Shown piece after piece: positions 25,812 through 34,360 of a stretch of DNA of 64,000 bases. The translations under genes and the position numbers were made by a program. Origin of the DNA: VXNE01 sp965217825 (lineage in GTDB: Bacteria; Pseudomonadota; Gammaproteobacteria; Pseudomonadales; Azotimanducaceae); the NCBI GenBank assembly GCA_965217825.1, contig OZ244571.1:4340001-4404000 (forward strand), read 5' to 3'. The notes under the pieces are model-generated. The model was not told where the DNA came from and searched no databases. It saw only the letters and a program-made list of their open reading frames with translations. The stretch's first letter is position 1, and every line of letters begins with the position of its first letter.

Positions 25812-27568
25812 CTAGCTAGTTCTTGTCCGAAAACTCTCAACGCATTGATTATATTGGAGAAAATAGCGAAAAGAGTGGCTTTGAACCGGCGTTTCGGATA
25901 TCCTCTGTTTTCGTAACCCAATGAAAACATTGGAAAAGCCAAAACGCCGGAGGTGCGAATGCGCGAAAAACGCAACGCGCAAACAAGCTTATTCGATCCG
26001 CAAGCCGTGGACCACCCCGTCGCCGTCGAGCTGGAGCGGGCGTCCGCGTGGCTGGACGCGCACCCGGAGCTGCTCGCCGAGATCGCCGCCGACCTCGGCG
26101 CGCGGTCGGGGTCGGGGCGCGGCCGCCGCGGCCTGAGCTGCGAGACGGTGCTGCGCTGCGCGGTGCTCAAGCATCTGCGCCAGGAGACGTACCGGGGCCT
26201 GGAGTTCGCGCTGCGGGACTCGCTTTCGGCGCGGCGCTTCGCGCGGGTGGAGGCGGGGCGGCTGCCGGGCAAATCGGCGCTGCAGTCGACCATCGGCTCG
26301 ATCCGCGCCGAGACCTGGGAGCGCATCAACCGCTGCTTGCTGGGCGCGGCGCGCGACGAGAAGGTCGAGCCGGGGGATCAAGTCCGCGTCGACAGCACGG
26401 TGACCCATACGCACATTCTGGAGCCTTCGGACAGCCAGCTGCTGCGCGACGGCGTGCGCGTGCTGACGCGGCTGCTGGTCGCGGCGCGCAAGGAGCTGGG
26501 GGCGGACGCGGTGCGCTTCCACGATCACCGCCGTGCGGCGAAGCGACGCGCCCTGGAGATCGGGTCGCAACGCGGCGCGGCGAAGCGGGCGCGGACCTAC
26601 CGCAAGCTGCTGCGGCTGCTGGCGCGGACGGTCGGCTATGTCGAGGCGGCGCTGCCGGCGGTGTCGGCGGCGGGGACGCCCTGGGCGCGGGCGTGGGCGG
26701 AGACCGCCGCCGAATACGGCGATCTGCTCGCCCGCGTGGTGGATCAGACGACGCGGCGGGTGTTCGAGGGCGAGACGGTGCCGGCGGCGGAGAAGATTGT
26801 GAGCCTGTTCGAGCCGCACACGGACATCATCCGCAAGGGCGGGCGCAAGACGCACTACGGGCACAAGGTCAACTTCACCACCGGGCGCAGCGGGCTGGTG
26901 CTGGACGCGGTGGTGGAGGACGGCAATCCGGCTGACAGCGCGCGCTGCCTGCCGATGGTGGAGCGGCATGTCGAGCACTACGGCGCGGCGCCGTCGCGGG
27001 CGGCGTTCGACGGCGGCTACGCGTCGCGCGGGAACCTGAAGGAGGCGAAGGACTTGGGGGTGGCGCATGTCGTGTTCAACAAGAAGCGCGGCATCAAGGT
27101 CGCGGACATGACCCCGTCGTCGTGGCTGTACGCGCGGCTGAAGCGCTTCCGCGCCGGCATCGAGGCGGGCATCTCGTACCTGAAGCGGTGCTTCGGCCTC
27201 GGCCTCTGCCGCTGGCGCGGCCTGCCGCGCTTCAAGGCCTACGTGCAGTCGGCGGTGTTCGCGCACAACCTGATGCGCCTCGTTCGGCTGCGGCCCAAAC
27301 CTGTCTGACGCCCCCGATCGCCCGTTGTCGCGGACCGGTTCGGAAAACCGGCGGGCGCCCCTTGCCCGTCCGCTCCGAAACGGCAGATTGTCCGGCGAAA
27401 CGGGCGCCGGGAAGCGCCCGCGGAGGGCGAGATGGGCCGGGACCCATCCGGGATCGTCCGGGATCGGCCATTTTTTGTCGCCCGGCGAGGCGTGTGAGAC
27501 AATGATCGGCCCGCTCCAACCCAGCCTCGATTCCAAGGCTCGTCCTTATACGGACAAGAACTAGCTAG
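25812..27568 (+). mobile_element. ISNCY-type insertion sequence
   Basis: CTAGCTAGTTCTTGTCCG at 25812-25829 is repeated inverted at 27551-27568. Because CTAGCTAG is itself a palindrome, it may instead be an 8-bp target duplication around a 1741-bp element whose ends are TTCTTGTCCG (25820-27560). One transposase gene fills it. It separates the Phd-PIN operon promoter from the MFS gene. Confidence 0.85.
25959..27308 (+). CDS. ISNCY-family transposase
   Basis: The 449-residue protein has an N-terminal MREKRNAQTSLFDPQAVDH segment and an RNase H-like core with DQVRVDSTVTHTHILEPSD (first Asp), KTHYGHKVNFTTGRSGLVLD and AAFDGGYASRGNLKEAKDLG. The C-terminal RAGIEAGISYLKRCFGLG supplies the final Glu. 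This order is that of ISNCY (ISDol1-like) transposases. ATG 25959 is preferred because GGAGG lies 6 bp upstream. It is complete and probably functional. Confidence 0.9.
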   Translation: MREKRNAQTSLFDPQAVDHPVAVELERASAWLDAHPELLAEIAADLGARSGSGRGRRGLSCETVLRCAVLKHLRQETYRGLEFALRDSLSARRFARVEAGRLPGKSALQSTIGSIRAETWERINRCLLGAARDEKVEPGDQVRVDSTVTHTHILEPSDSQLLRDGVRVLTRLLVAARKELGADAVRFHDHRRAAKRRALEIGSQRGAAKRARTYRKLLRLLARTVGYVEAALPAVSAAGTPWARAWAETAAEYGDLLARVVDQTTRRVFEGETVPAAEKIVSLFEPHTDIIRKGGRKTHYGHKVNFTTGRSGLVLDAVVEDGNPADSARCLPMVERHVEHYGAAPSRAAFDGGYASRGNLKEAKDLGVAHVVFNKKRGIKVADMTPSSWLYARLKRFRAGIEAGISYLKRCFGLGLCRWRGLPRFKAYVQSAVFAHNLMRLVRLRPKPV

Positions 27569-27593
27569 GGCGACGAGTCAAATAGCAAAATAT

Positions 27594-28823
27594 CTATTCG
27601 CTATAGGGAGCCCTCGACAAGGCGACCGCCATGGTCACAGCGCTCCCGGCCGTGAGAAGGGCTGCGAGAGCGAATGCTGCACCGGGGAAGTACACCGGCG
27701 CCACCGGCGATGAGAAGTAGGCGAATAGCTGCGTCATCACCACTGGACTGACGATGAACGTGCTGCTCGCCACGCTGCCGAGAATGCCCTGCAACTCGCC
27801 CTGGGCGTTGGCGGGAATCTGCCTGGACATGATGCCGTTCATCGCCGGCATGATGAGTCCGGAACCCGAGCCGACGACGATCCATATGTACATCGCCCAG
27901 CCCGTCGACGAAAGCGCGTAGCCGAAAAAGGCGACAGTGGTAAGGACGAGCCCGACATAGGCGGTTCGCTTCGACCCCAACAAGGGGATGATCTTGCGGA
28001 TCAGGACACCCTGGACGATCAACATGCAGACACCGACCGCGCCCAGCGAAAAACCAACCTCGCGCGGTCCCCAACCGTAGCGGTCCATGGTGTAGAACGC
28101 CCAGACCGCGGGAAGCGAGTCGTGGGCCAGCATGTAGAGGAAGTACGCGCCCAGCATTCCCGCGACGACCGGGAACTGCCCGACTTGGCGGAGGGCCCCC
28201 AACGGGTTGGCACGCGCGAGTCGAAACGGCCGTCGGTCTTCTTCTCGCAATGTCTCCGGCATCGCAATCCAACCGAACAGCGCGTTGGCGAAAGCGATGC
28301 CGGCGGTGGCAAAAAAAGGCGTGCGCGGTCCGAACTCTGCCAGGAAACCGCCGATCACCGGCCCGAGAATGAAGCCAACGCCGAACGCCGCGCCGATCAG
28401 GCCAAAATTCTGGGCGCGCTTTTCGGGAGGAAACAGGTCGGCGATGCAGGCATTGGCGATGCCGAAGCTCGTCGCCGACGTGCCCGCGATGATGCGACCG
28501 AGAAACAGCCATGCGAGGGTGGGCGCGAGGCCCATGATGAGATAGTCAACGCCGAACACGACCAACGACGCGAGCAGCACCGGGCGTCGCCCGAACCTGT
28601 CCGACAGGTTCCCCGCCACCGGCGAGAAGATGAACTGCATCGACGCATAGGCGAACGCCAGCCAGCCGCCGTAGCGCGCCGCCTCGTGCAGCGGGTCGCC
28701 CGTGATATCGACGATCAGTTCCGGCAAGACCGGCAGGATGATGCCGAAGCCGATCGAGTTCAAAAGGACGGTAACGAAGACGAACGCGACCGCCCACCTT
28801 ACGTTGGTAACAGTCTTCGCCAT
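27594..28823 (-). CDS. MFS exporter, TetA/TCR-like
   Basis: The 409-residue protein has twelve predicted membrane helices and the MFS motif A in GNLSDRFGRRPVLLASL between helices 2 and 3. The start (GFGIILPVLPELI) and AGTSATSFGIANACIAD resemble tetracycline/H+ antiporters of the TCR group. Substrate specificity cannot be inferred. Its stop lies 26 bp from the ISNCY element end, so the gene was just missed by the insertion. Confidence 0.9.
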   Translation of the reverse strand: MAKTVTNVRWAVAFVFVTVLLNSIGFGIILPVLPELIVDITGDPLHEAARYGGWLAFAYASMQFIFSPVAGNLSDRFGRRPVLLASLVVFGVDYLIMGLAPTLAWLFLGRIIAGTSATSFGIANACIADLFPPEKRAQNFGLIGAAFGVGFILGPVIGGFLAEFGPRTPFFATAGIAFANALFGWIAMPETLREEDRRPFRLARANPLGALRQVGQFPVVAGMLGAYFLYMLAHDSLPAVWAFYTMDRYGWGPREVGFSLGAVGVCMLIVQGVLIRKIIPLLGSKRTAYVGLVLTTVAFFGYALSSTGWAMYIWIVVGSGSGLIMPAMNGIMSRQIPANAQGELQGILGSVASSTFIVSPVVMTQLFAYFSSPVAPVYFPGAAFALAALLTAGSAVTMAVALSRAPYSE

Positions 28824-28923
28824 CGGTTCAGGTCACGCCGAAAATGCGAACGCAGCCGTGAGTCTTTCGTTCGCGTCGGCCATACGCCATGATAGGCGCA
28901 CCGCTCCGCGACAGGAATACGCG

Positions 28924-29298
28924 ATGACGATTGAACTCAACCACACCATCGTTCCGAGCCGCGACAAGGTCGCCTCGGCGCGGTTTTACAAGGAGATGTT
29001 CGGGTTCGAATACAACGGCGCCATGGGTCATTTCGAGCCGGTACGCATCACGAACCAGGGCCTGACGCTCGACTTCGACAACCGCGAATCATTCGAGCGC
29101 CACCACTATGCCTTCAAGGTCAGCGAGGAGGAGTTCGATGTGATCTTCGCGCGGATCAAGGAGAGCAACCTCACCCACGGCAGCGGCCCCTTCTCGCCCG
29201 AGGACGGCGAGATCAACCATTGGAACGACGGCCGCGGCGTCTACTTCAGGGACCCGAGCGGCCACCTGTTGGAGCTATTGACGCAGGACTACGCGTAA
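28924..29298 (+). CDS. VOC-family (glyoxalase-like) protein
   Basis: The 124-residue single-domain protein begins LNHTIVPSRDKVASARFYKE, with the metal-binding His near the start, and ends FRDPSGHLLELLTQDY with the family Glu. Members include glyoxalases, extradiol dioxygenases and resistance proteins. Its last 10 bp overlap the dioxygenase gene on the other strand. No closer function can be assigned. Confidence 0.9.
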   Translation: MTIELNHTIVPSRDKVASARFYKEMFGFEYNGAMGHFEPVRITNQGLTLDFDNRESFERHHYAFKVSEEEFDVIFARIKESNLTHGSGPFSPEDGEINHWNDGRGVYFRDPSGHLLELLTQDYA

Positions 29299-30149
29299 AG
29301 AGTGTGCGGCGCGGACCGCACCTGGGCGCGGCGCATCAGGCGGCGGGCGGCAGGATCGAAAGCAGCGCGCCGGTGCATGACGCTGCGGTTGTCCCAGACC
29401 ACCACGTCGCCGACCTCCCACTCCTGCGTCCAGGTATCGCCGTCCAACGCCACGTAGCCCCACACCGTATCCAGAAACGACTCGCTCCCCGCTAGCGGCA
29501 AGCCCTCGACATAGGCCTTCTGCCGGCGGCCGAGATATAGCGCGTCGGTTCCGGTTTCCGGGTGGCGCAGTACCATCGGATGGCACGCGCCGGGCGCGTT
29601 GCGCGGATCGTCGACGTCATGGTGGCCCCTGCGCAGCTTGCCGATGCTGTCGTGCGCAGCGTCGTGCTTCAATCGCGACCCTCTTGCCCGGCGAGCCAAC
29701 TCCGGCGGCAACGATTGGAACGCGCCGATCATGTTGCAGAAGTGGGTGGCGCCGCCTTCCTCCGGCACTTCCACGGCATAGAGGATGCTCGCCGTCGGCG
29801 GATGTTCTATGTAGGACATGTCCGTGTGCCACACGGCCTCGGCTGCGCCCAGTCCGCCGATCGGACGACCGTTGACAACAATATTGGAAATCGTTGCCAG
29901 ATAGGGATTGGCGAGTTTTGCAAGTTCTTCCCTGGTGATCCTCCCGTAAGGCGCATATTCGAGGGGGCCGAAGCGGCGGCTGAAGTCCATCAAGGCGTCG
30001 TCGTCGAGGCGTTGATCGCGAATACGCAATACGGCCCGATCCAGCCACGCCGCGTAGATCGCGGAGAATTCCTCATCGCCCACCGACGAGAGGTCCACAT
30101 CGACTATGTCGGCGCCGAAGGAAGCATCGGCGAAGGGCACGTTCCTCAT
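29289..30149 (-). CDS. TauD/TfdA-family Fe(II)/2-oxoglutarate dioxygenase
   Basis: The 286-residue enzyme has the iron-binding HxD in VWHTDMSYIEHPPTASILY and the distal His in WDNRSVMHRRAAFDPAARR, followed by the Arg that binds 2-oxoglutarate. ATG 30149 fits the family length; the longer frame upstream overlaps hisA and is not coding. TauD relatives release sulfite from sulfonates or cleave aryloxy acids. No sulfonate transporter is nearby, so the substrate is open. Confidence 0.88.
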   Translation of the reverse strand: MRNVPFADASFGADIVDVDLSSVGDEEFSAIYAAWLDRAVLRIRDQRLDDDALMDFSRRFGPLEYAPYGRITREELAKLANPYLATISNIVVNGRPIGGLGAAEAVWHTDMSYIEHPPTASILYAVEVPEEGGATHFCNMIGAFQSLPPELARRARGSRLKHDAAHDSIGKLRRGHHDVDDPRNAPGACHPMVLRHPETGTDALYLGRRQKAYVEGLPLAGSESFLDTVWGYVALDGDTWTQEWEVGDVVVWDNRSVMHRRAAFDPAARRLMRRAQVRSAPHTLYA

Positions 30150-30195
30150 GGGCGGTAGTGTACTCCCCCGTCGCGACGTTTCGATCAGGTGGAGA

Positions 30196-30939
30196 TCACT
30201 CCGCATCACGGTCCGGCTGATCCAGCAATGTCTGGGCCGCGGCGAAGTCCAGCGTGCCTTCATACAATGCCGAACCTGCGATAACGCCCAGCAACTGATC
30301 CAGACGCAGCGACCGCAATCGACGCAGGTCGTCATCGTCGCGCACACCGCCGGATGCGATGACAGGCAAACCGCTAGCCCGTGCGATCGCCGCCGTGGCC
30401 TCGGCATTGATTCCAGACAACATGCCGTCGCGCTCGATATCGGTGAATACAATGGCAAAAAGCGCGAGTTCCGACACGCCCGAAGCGATATCCAGCGCGC
30501 TGACATCGCTCGTGTCGTCCCACGCCGCCGTCGCGGCATGGCCAGCGCGAGCATCGAGGCCGAGAATGATCCGATCGGGGAAGCGCGCAGCGGCAGCCTG
30601 TAGAAATGGCGGGTCTTCAATCGCCCGCGTTCCGACAATGACCTGGGATACGCCGGCCGCCAGGTAGCTCTCGATCTCTTCCAGTGTCCGGATGCCGCCG
30701 CCCACCTGCACCGGCACATCTCCCGCCGCCGCGATTCCCCCCACCAGGCTTGCGTTGACCTGTTTCCCCGCAAACGCGCCGTCCAGGTCGACGACATGCA
30801 GGCGGCGCGCACCCAGCCCAATCCACCGCTGGGCCATCGCCACGGGATCGTCTCCGTAAACCGAGGCGGACTGTTTGACGCCCTGTCGAAGTTGCACGCA
30901 ACGCCCGCCCTGAATGTCGATGGCGGGAATGAGGATCAA
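30196..30939 (-). CDS. hisA: HisA, ProFAR isomerase (histidine synthesis)
   Basis: The 247-residue TIM barrel starts ILIPAIDIQGGRCVQLRQG, with Asp8 the catalytic residue, and has LHVVDLDGAFAG, VQVGGGIRT and the second catalytic Asp in IVFTDIERDGMLSG. It converts ProFAR to PRFAR. It overlaps hisB by four bases. The usual order hisB-hisH-hisA-hisF is reduced here: hisH is missing between hisB and hisA, and hisF does not follow. Confidence 0.94.
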   Translation of the reverse strand: MILIPAIDIQGGRCVQLRQGVKQSASVYGDDPVAMAQRWIGLGARRLHVVDLDGAFAGKQVNASLVGGIAAAGDVPVQVGGGIRTLEEIESYLAAGVSQVIVGTRAIEDPPFLQAAAARFPDRIILGLDARAGHAATAAWDDTSDVSALDIASGVSELALFAIVFTDIERDGMLSGINAEATAAIARASGLPVIASGGVRDDDDLRRLRSLRLDQLLGVIAGSALYEGTLDFAAAQTLLDQPDRDAE

Positions 30940-31523
30940 AGCGTGCCCTTGGTGGACGGCAAGGCCTGGCTGCGCGTATCCCGCGTCAGCGCCATGCGTA
31001 GCGCCCGCCCGAACGCCTTGAAGATCGTTTCCGCCTGGTGGTGCGCATTCCGGCCCTTCAGATTGTCGATGTGCAGGGTCACATGGGCGTGGTTGACGAA
31101 GCCCTGGAAGAACTCGCGCAAGAGGTCGACATCGAACGCGCCCACGCGCGGCCGGACAAACTCCACACCATAGGTGAGGCCTGGGCGACCGGAGAAATCC
31201 ACGACAACGCGCGAGAGGGCCTCGTCCAGGGGAACGTAGGCATGTCCGTAGCGGGCGATGCCCTTCTTGTCGCCGGCGGCCTTGGCAATTGCCTGACCGA
31301 GCGTGATGCCCATATCCTCGATGGTGTGGTGCGCGTCCACCTCCAGATCGCCCTTGGCGTCGATCTCGAGGTCGATCAAGCCGTGGCGGGCCACCTGATG
31401 GAGCATGTGCTCGAAGAAGGGCAGCCCGGTGTCAAGACTGGACGTCCCCTCGCCATCGAGGTTGACGGCTACGTTGATCCGTGTTTCCAAGGTGTCCCGC
31501 GACACCGATGCGCATCGATTCAT
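30936..31523 (-). CDS. hisB: HisB, imidazoleglycerol-phosphate dehydratase
   Basis: The 195-residue monofunctional enzyme has the duplicated metal-binding His motifs: HHTIEDMGITLGQA and the second set in GRNAHHQAETIFKAF, with FFEHMLHQVARHG at the front. It removes water from imidazoleglycerol phosphate. It is the first gene of a hisB-hisA pair. Unlike enterobacterial HisB it has no phosphatase domain. Confidence 0.95.
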   Translation of the reverse strand: MNRCASVSRDTLETRINVAVNLDGEGTSSLDTGLPFFEHMLHQVARHGLIDLEIDAKGDLEVDAHHTIEDMGITLGQAIAKAAGDKKGIARYGHAYVPLDEALSRVVVDFSGRPGLTYGVEFVRPRVGAFDVDLLREFFQGFVNHAHVTLHIDNLKGRNAHHQAETIFKAFGRALRMALTRDTRSQALPSTKGTL

Positions 31524-31634
31524 GACCGCCGATTATAGGGAATCGGTCTTCGCCGATGTGGAAGAACAAGTATGTCGCCGGATATGAGGCGGTTGGCACG
31601 AATAGGGACGCTTTGAATTGCGCCAACAATCGTG

Positions 31635-31650
31635 TGTACTATCTAGTACA
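31635..31650. promoter_or_regulatory. Candidate operator of the Phd-PIN operon
   Basis: TGTACTA-TC-TAGTACA is a perfect inverted repeat with 7-bp arms, 25 bp before the antitoxin start and next to an AT-rich TAATTAT that could be a -10 element. Confidence 0.7.
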
Positions 31651-31675
31651 TAATTATGGCCCCAAGGGAGGCACG

Positions 31676-31966
31676 ATGAAGTTTGTGTCGGTCAGAGAAC
31701 TTCGTGATCGGACGGCGCAACTCTGGCGCGATCTGGAACGGGAGAAAGATCTCATCGTAACGAACAACGGGAAGCCTGTGGCCATACTGACCGCGACGGA
31801 TAGCGACTCGTTCGAAAGATCGCTAGGTGAAATCCGTCGATCCAGGGCCAGCGATGCCCTGAGCGCCCTTCAGCGAGACGCTGCGGAGCGCCGTCTCGAC
31901 AGGTTGTCGATGGACGATATCGACGTTGATATCCAAGCATCCCGCAAGCGCCGGCATACTGGTTGA
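31676..31966 (+). CDS. Phd/YefM-type antitoxin
   Basis: The 96-residue protein begins MKFVSVRELRDRTAQLWRDL and continues REKDLIVTNNGKPVAILTAT, the Phd/YefM fold. GGGAGG lies 7 bp before ATG 31676. The toxin gene starts inside its stop codon. It probably binds the palindrome at 31635-31650. Confidence 0.9.
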   Translation: MKFVSVRELRDRTAQLWRDLEREKDLIVTNNGKPVAILTATDSDSFERSLGEIRRSRASDALSALQRDAAERRLDRLSMDDIDVDIQASRKRRHTG

Positions 31967-32442
31967 AGATCGTACTCGACACCAATGTGCTGGTGTCTGG
32001 TTTCATTTCGCCCTTCGGCCCCCCGGCCACCATTCTCCGGGCTGTCCTGACGGGTAGCCTGACAGTCTGTTTCGATGAGCGCATCGTTGCGGAATATCGG
32101 GATGTGCTGACCCGAGGCAGATTTCGCTTCGACGAGCACCGAGTAGACGAGGTCCTGCGAATAGTCGAGACGAACGGTCTGCCCGTGCTGGCGGATCCAC
32201 TCGGACTTGAACTACCAGACTCCGATGACGCGATGTTCATCGAGGTAGCAACCGCTGCCGACGCAGACTGTCTGGTAACTGGCAACTTGAAACACTTTCC
32301 AGTCGAGCGACTGAAATTGGCGTCGGGATCGGGCGGTCGCGGCGACGATGAATCACGCAGGCTGCAGGATATGTGCATCCTGCCGCCACGCGCGTTTCTT
32401 GACCGCTTTCTGGCGAATCAACGCCTCATTGACCAGTCTTGA
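31963..32442 (+). CDS. PIN-family toxin (COG1569 type)
   Basis: The 159-residue protein starts with TTG 31963 and reads KIVLDTNVLVSGFISPFGPP with the first catalytic Asp. It has Glu in ERIVAEYRDVLTRGRF and the acidic pair in LPDSDDAMFIEVATAA and ADCLVTGNLKHFP. The C-terminus is about 20 residues longer than usual (SGSGGRGDDESRRL). It converges on the next gene with a 17-bp overlap. Confidence 0.9.
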   Translation: MKIVLDTNVLVSGFISPFGPPATILRAVLTGSLTVCFDERIVAEYRDVLTRGRFRFDEHRVDEVLRIVETNGLPVLADPLGLELPDSDDAMFIEVATAADADCLVTGNLKHFPVERLKLASGSGGRGDDESRRLQDMCILPPRAFLDRFLANQRLIDQS

Positions 32443-32836
32443 GACGGTCGGCGAGACTGCCGTATGGCAAGAAACGGTTGTCGGTATTGGCCTTGATCCA
32501 TGCGCTCAAGCTTTCCGGATAGTCGCCCCGGCTCCGCAGCGCACGCGCGATGAGAATCACCGGCGACCTCGCCCCCGCTTCGAAACCGGGCAATCGCGCC
32601 TCCGCCAATGTCAGGAATCGAATCCAGCCGACCAGTTCATCCGAAGACGTGGTGTCGATGCGTGCGGCCCAGACCTCGGCACCCGCCGTCATCAGCGGCG
32701 CCAGTTCGCCGCGCTCGTCGACAGTCAGGCCCAGATGCGCCGCGTCGAGATTGCGGCGGGCCTTGCGGATCAGTTCGACCTGGCGCTCGCCCAATGCGCG
32801 GGCAGCCGTCGGATCCCAGGTTTCCACGTCGTCCAT
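32426..32836 (-). CDS. Conserved hypothetical protein, 136 residues
   Basis: The product is soluble, mixed helical and begins MDDVETWDPTAARALGERQ. It contains HLGLTVDERGELAPLMTAGAEVWAAR-like sequence but no motif I can assign, signal peptide or membrane segment. It is divergent from mutY, whose start lies 85 bp away, so they may share a promoter region. Codon use matches the housekeeping neighbours, which supports a real gene. Confidence 0.6.
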   Translation of the reverse strand: MDDVETWDPTAARALGERQVELIRKARRNLDAAHLGLTVDERGELAPLMTAGAEVWAARIDTTSSDELVGWIRFLTLAEARLPGFEAGARSPVILIARALRSRGDYPESLSAWIKANTDNRFLPYGSLADRLKTGQ

Positions 32837-32920
32837 GCGGGTAGTATAGGCGCGGTCTGATTCGTTTCGCGCGGACAGGAATTCGTGTTTACGACATCGC
32901 GCCGGGCACCGGACCCGATC

Positions 32921-33988
32921 ATGAAGACGACGAAGCAAGCGCATCGTAGTCGGGGCGACGCCCCGGACACCTCTTGGGTCGCGGACCGACTGCTCGCCTG
33001 GTTCGAACGTCACGGACGCAAGAACCTGCCCTGGCGAACCTGTACGACGCCATACCGCGTGTGGGTGTCTGAAGTGATGCTCCAGCAAACCCAGGTCGCG
33101 ACGGCGATCCCCTATTTCGAACTCTTTGTGCAGAGGTTTCCCGATCTCGAATCGTTGGCGGCCGGCGACCGCGATGAAGTGCTGCACCTCTGGACCGGCC
33201 TCGGCTACTACGCGCGGGCGCGCAACCTGCACCGCGCCGCCCGGCACGCGAACGGCGCTTTGCCCGACACGGCGGCCAAGTTGATGGCGCTTCCCGGAAT
33301 CGGACGTTCAACAGCGGCCGCTATCCTGGCGATCGGTTTCGGTCAGCGCGCGGTGATACTCGACGCGAACGTCAAGCGTGTCCTCACGCGCTTCCACGCG
33401 CTCCGCGGCCAATCCGCCGCCGAACGGTCTCTCTGGCGCCACGCGGACACGCACACTCCAGCCCGACATGCCGACGACTATGCGCAAGCCATCATGGACT
33501 TCGGCGCGATTCATTGCCGCCGCTCGAAGCCGCTTTGCTCCGCGTGTCCGCTGTCGGCCCGCTGCCAAGCCTACGCGCAGAACCTGCAGTATGTGCTCCC
33601 CGCGCCCCGACCAAGAAAGGCGCTTCCCGCGCGCGCCGTTCAGGTACTGCTTCTTGTGGATCCCGAAGGCGCGTGCCTGCTCGAACGGCGTCCCGACGAT
33701 GGCGTTTGGGGCGGGCTTTGGTCACCGCCGGAATTGCCGATGGACGCCGACATCGAGGCTCGAAGCCTTGAGTGGGCAGCCGAAATCGACGGAAGCGAAC
33801 TCTTGCCGGCGTTTCGGCACTCATTCACGCACTTCCACCTGGACGTGACCCCGCACCTTCTGCGCGTGCGCCGCCGCGCCGATACCGTGTCCGATGCTGA
33901 TCGTTACGCCTGGTTCACGCCCGCCGATGAACGAAAATTCGGCTTGTCCGCCGTCGCGGTTAGACTACTCGCCGGGATCGATGCATGA
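32921..33988 (+). CDS. mutY: Adenine DNA glycosylase MutY
   Basis: The 355-residue repair enzyme removes adenine paired with 8-oxoguanine. It has the catalytic Glu51 in VSEVMLQQTQVA, helix-hairpin-helix LMALPGIGRSTAAAI (121-135), Asp148 in ILDANVKRV, a 4Fe-4S site at Cys199, 206, 209 and 215, and a C-terminal MutT-like domain that reads the 8-oxoG. ATG 32921 is preferred over GTG 32885. It is followed by yggX, a common gamma- and betaproteobacterial pair. Confidence 0.95.
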   Translation: MKTTKQAHRSRGDAPDTSWVADRLLAWFERHGRKNLPWRTCTTPYRVWVSEVMLQQTQVATAIPYFELFVQRFPDLESLAAGDRDEVLHLWTGLGYYARARNLHRAARHANGALPDTAAKLMALPGIGRSTAAAILAIGFGQRAVILDANVKRVLTRFHALRGQSAAERSLWRHADTHTPARHADDYAQAIMDFGAIHCRRSKPLCSACPLSARCQAYAQNLQYVLPAPRPRKALPARAVQVLLLVDPEGACLLERRPDDGVWGGLWSPPELPMDADIEARSLEWAAEIDGSELLPAFRHSFTHFHLDVTPHLLRVRRRADTVSDADRYAWFTPADERKFGLSAVAVRLLAGIDA

Positions 33989-34012
33989 GACACGTTTGAT
34001 GCGCGGGAAAAT

Positions 34013-34318
34013 ATGGAAATGGACGACGGCATGAGGCAAGTGCTCTGCCGAAAGTACGGTGAGCGGCTACCGGGTCTCCCCGCGCCCCCCATACCCGGTT
34101 CGATGGGCCGCGACATCTACGAAAACGTGTCGGCCAAAGCCTGGGCCAAGTGGCAGGCGGTGCAGACCATGCTCATCAACGAGCGCCACTTGAATCTCAT
34201 CGATCCCGACGCGCGCAAGTTTCTGGCCGATCAGATGCGCAGGTTCCTCGCCAACGATCCTTATGAGATACCGTCGGGCTACACGTCACCGGACGAGCCG
34301 GGCACGGAAATACGTTGA
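34013..34318 (+). CDS. yggX: YggX, Fe(II)-trafficking/oxidative-damage protection protein
   Basis: The small protein (about 95-101 residues; starts at ATG 34013, 34019 or 34031) has the family sequence QVLCRKYGERLPGLPAPPIP, GRDIYENVSAKAWAKWQAVQ and TMLINERHLNLIDPDARKFL. YggX protects Fe-S clusters and supports MutY. The C-terminal codons (DPYEIPSGYTSPDE) have a diverged second copy 1.9 kb downstream, beyond the methyltransferase-HNH gene. Confidence 0.93.
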   Translation: MEMDDGMRQVLCRKYGERLPGLPAPPIPGSMGRDIYENVSAKAWAKWQAVQTMLINERHLNLIDPDARKFLADQMRRFLANDPYEIPSGYTSPDEPGTEIR

Positions 34319-34360
34319 GGCAAGGCAGGGACGCGAAAAAACGGCGGCATCCCGAAGCAT

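Noticed and set aside
25989..27536. 515-codon minus-strand frame opposite the ISNCY transposase
   Set aside because: Arg/Ala-rich low-complexity translation with no domain; the plus-strand transposase is complete.
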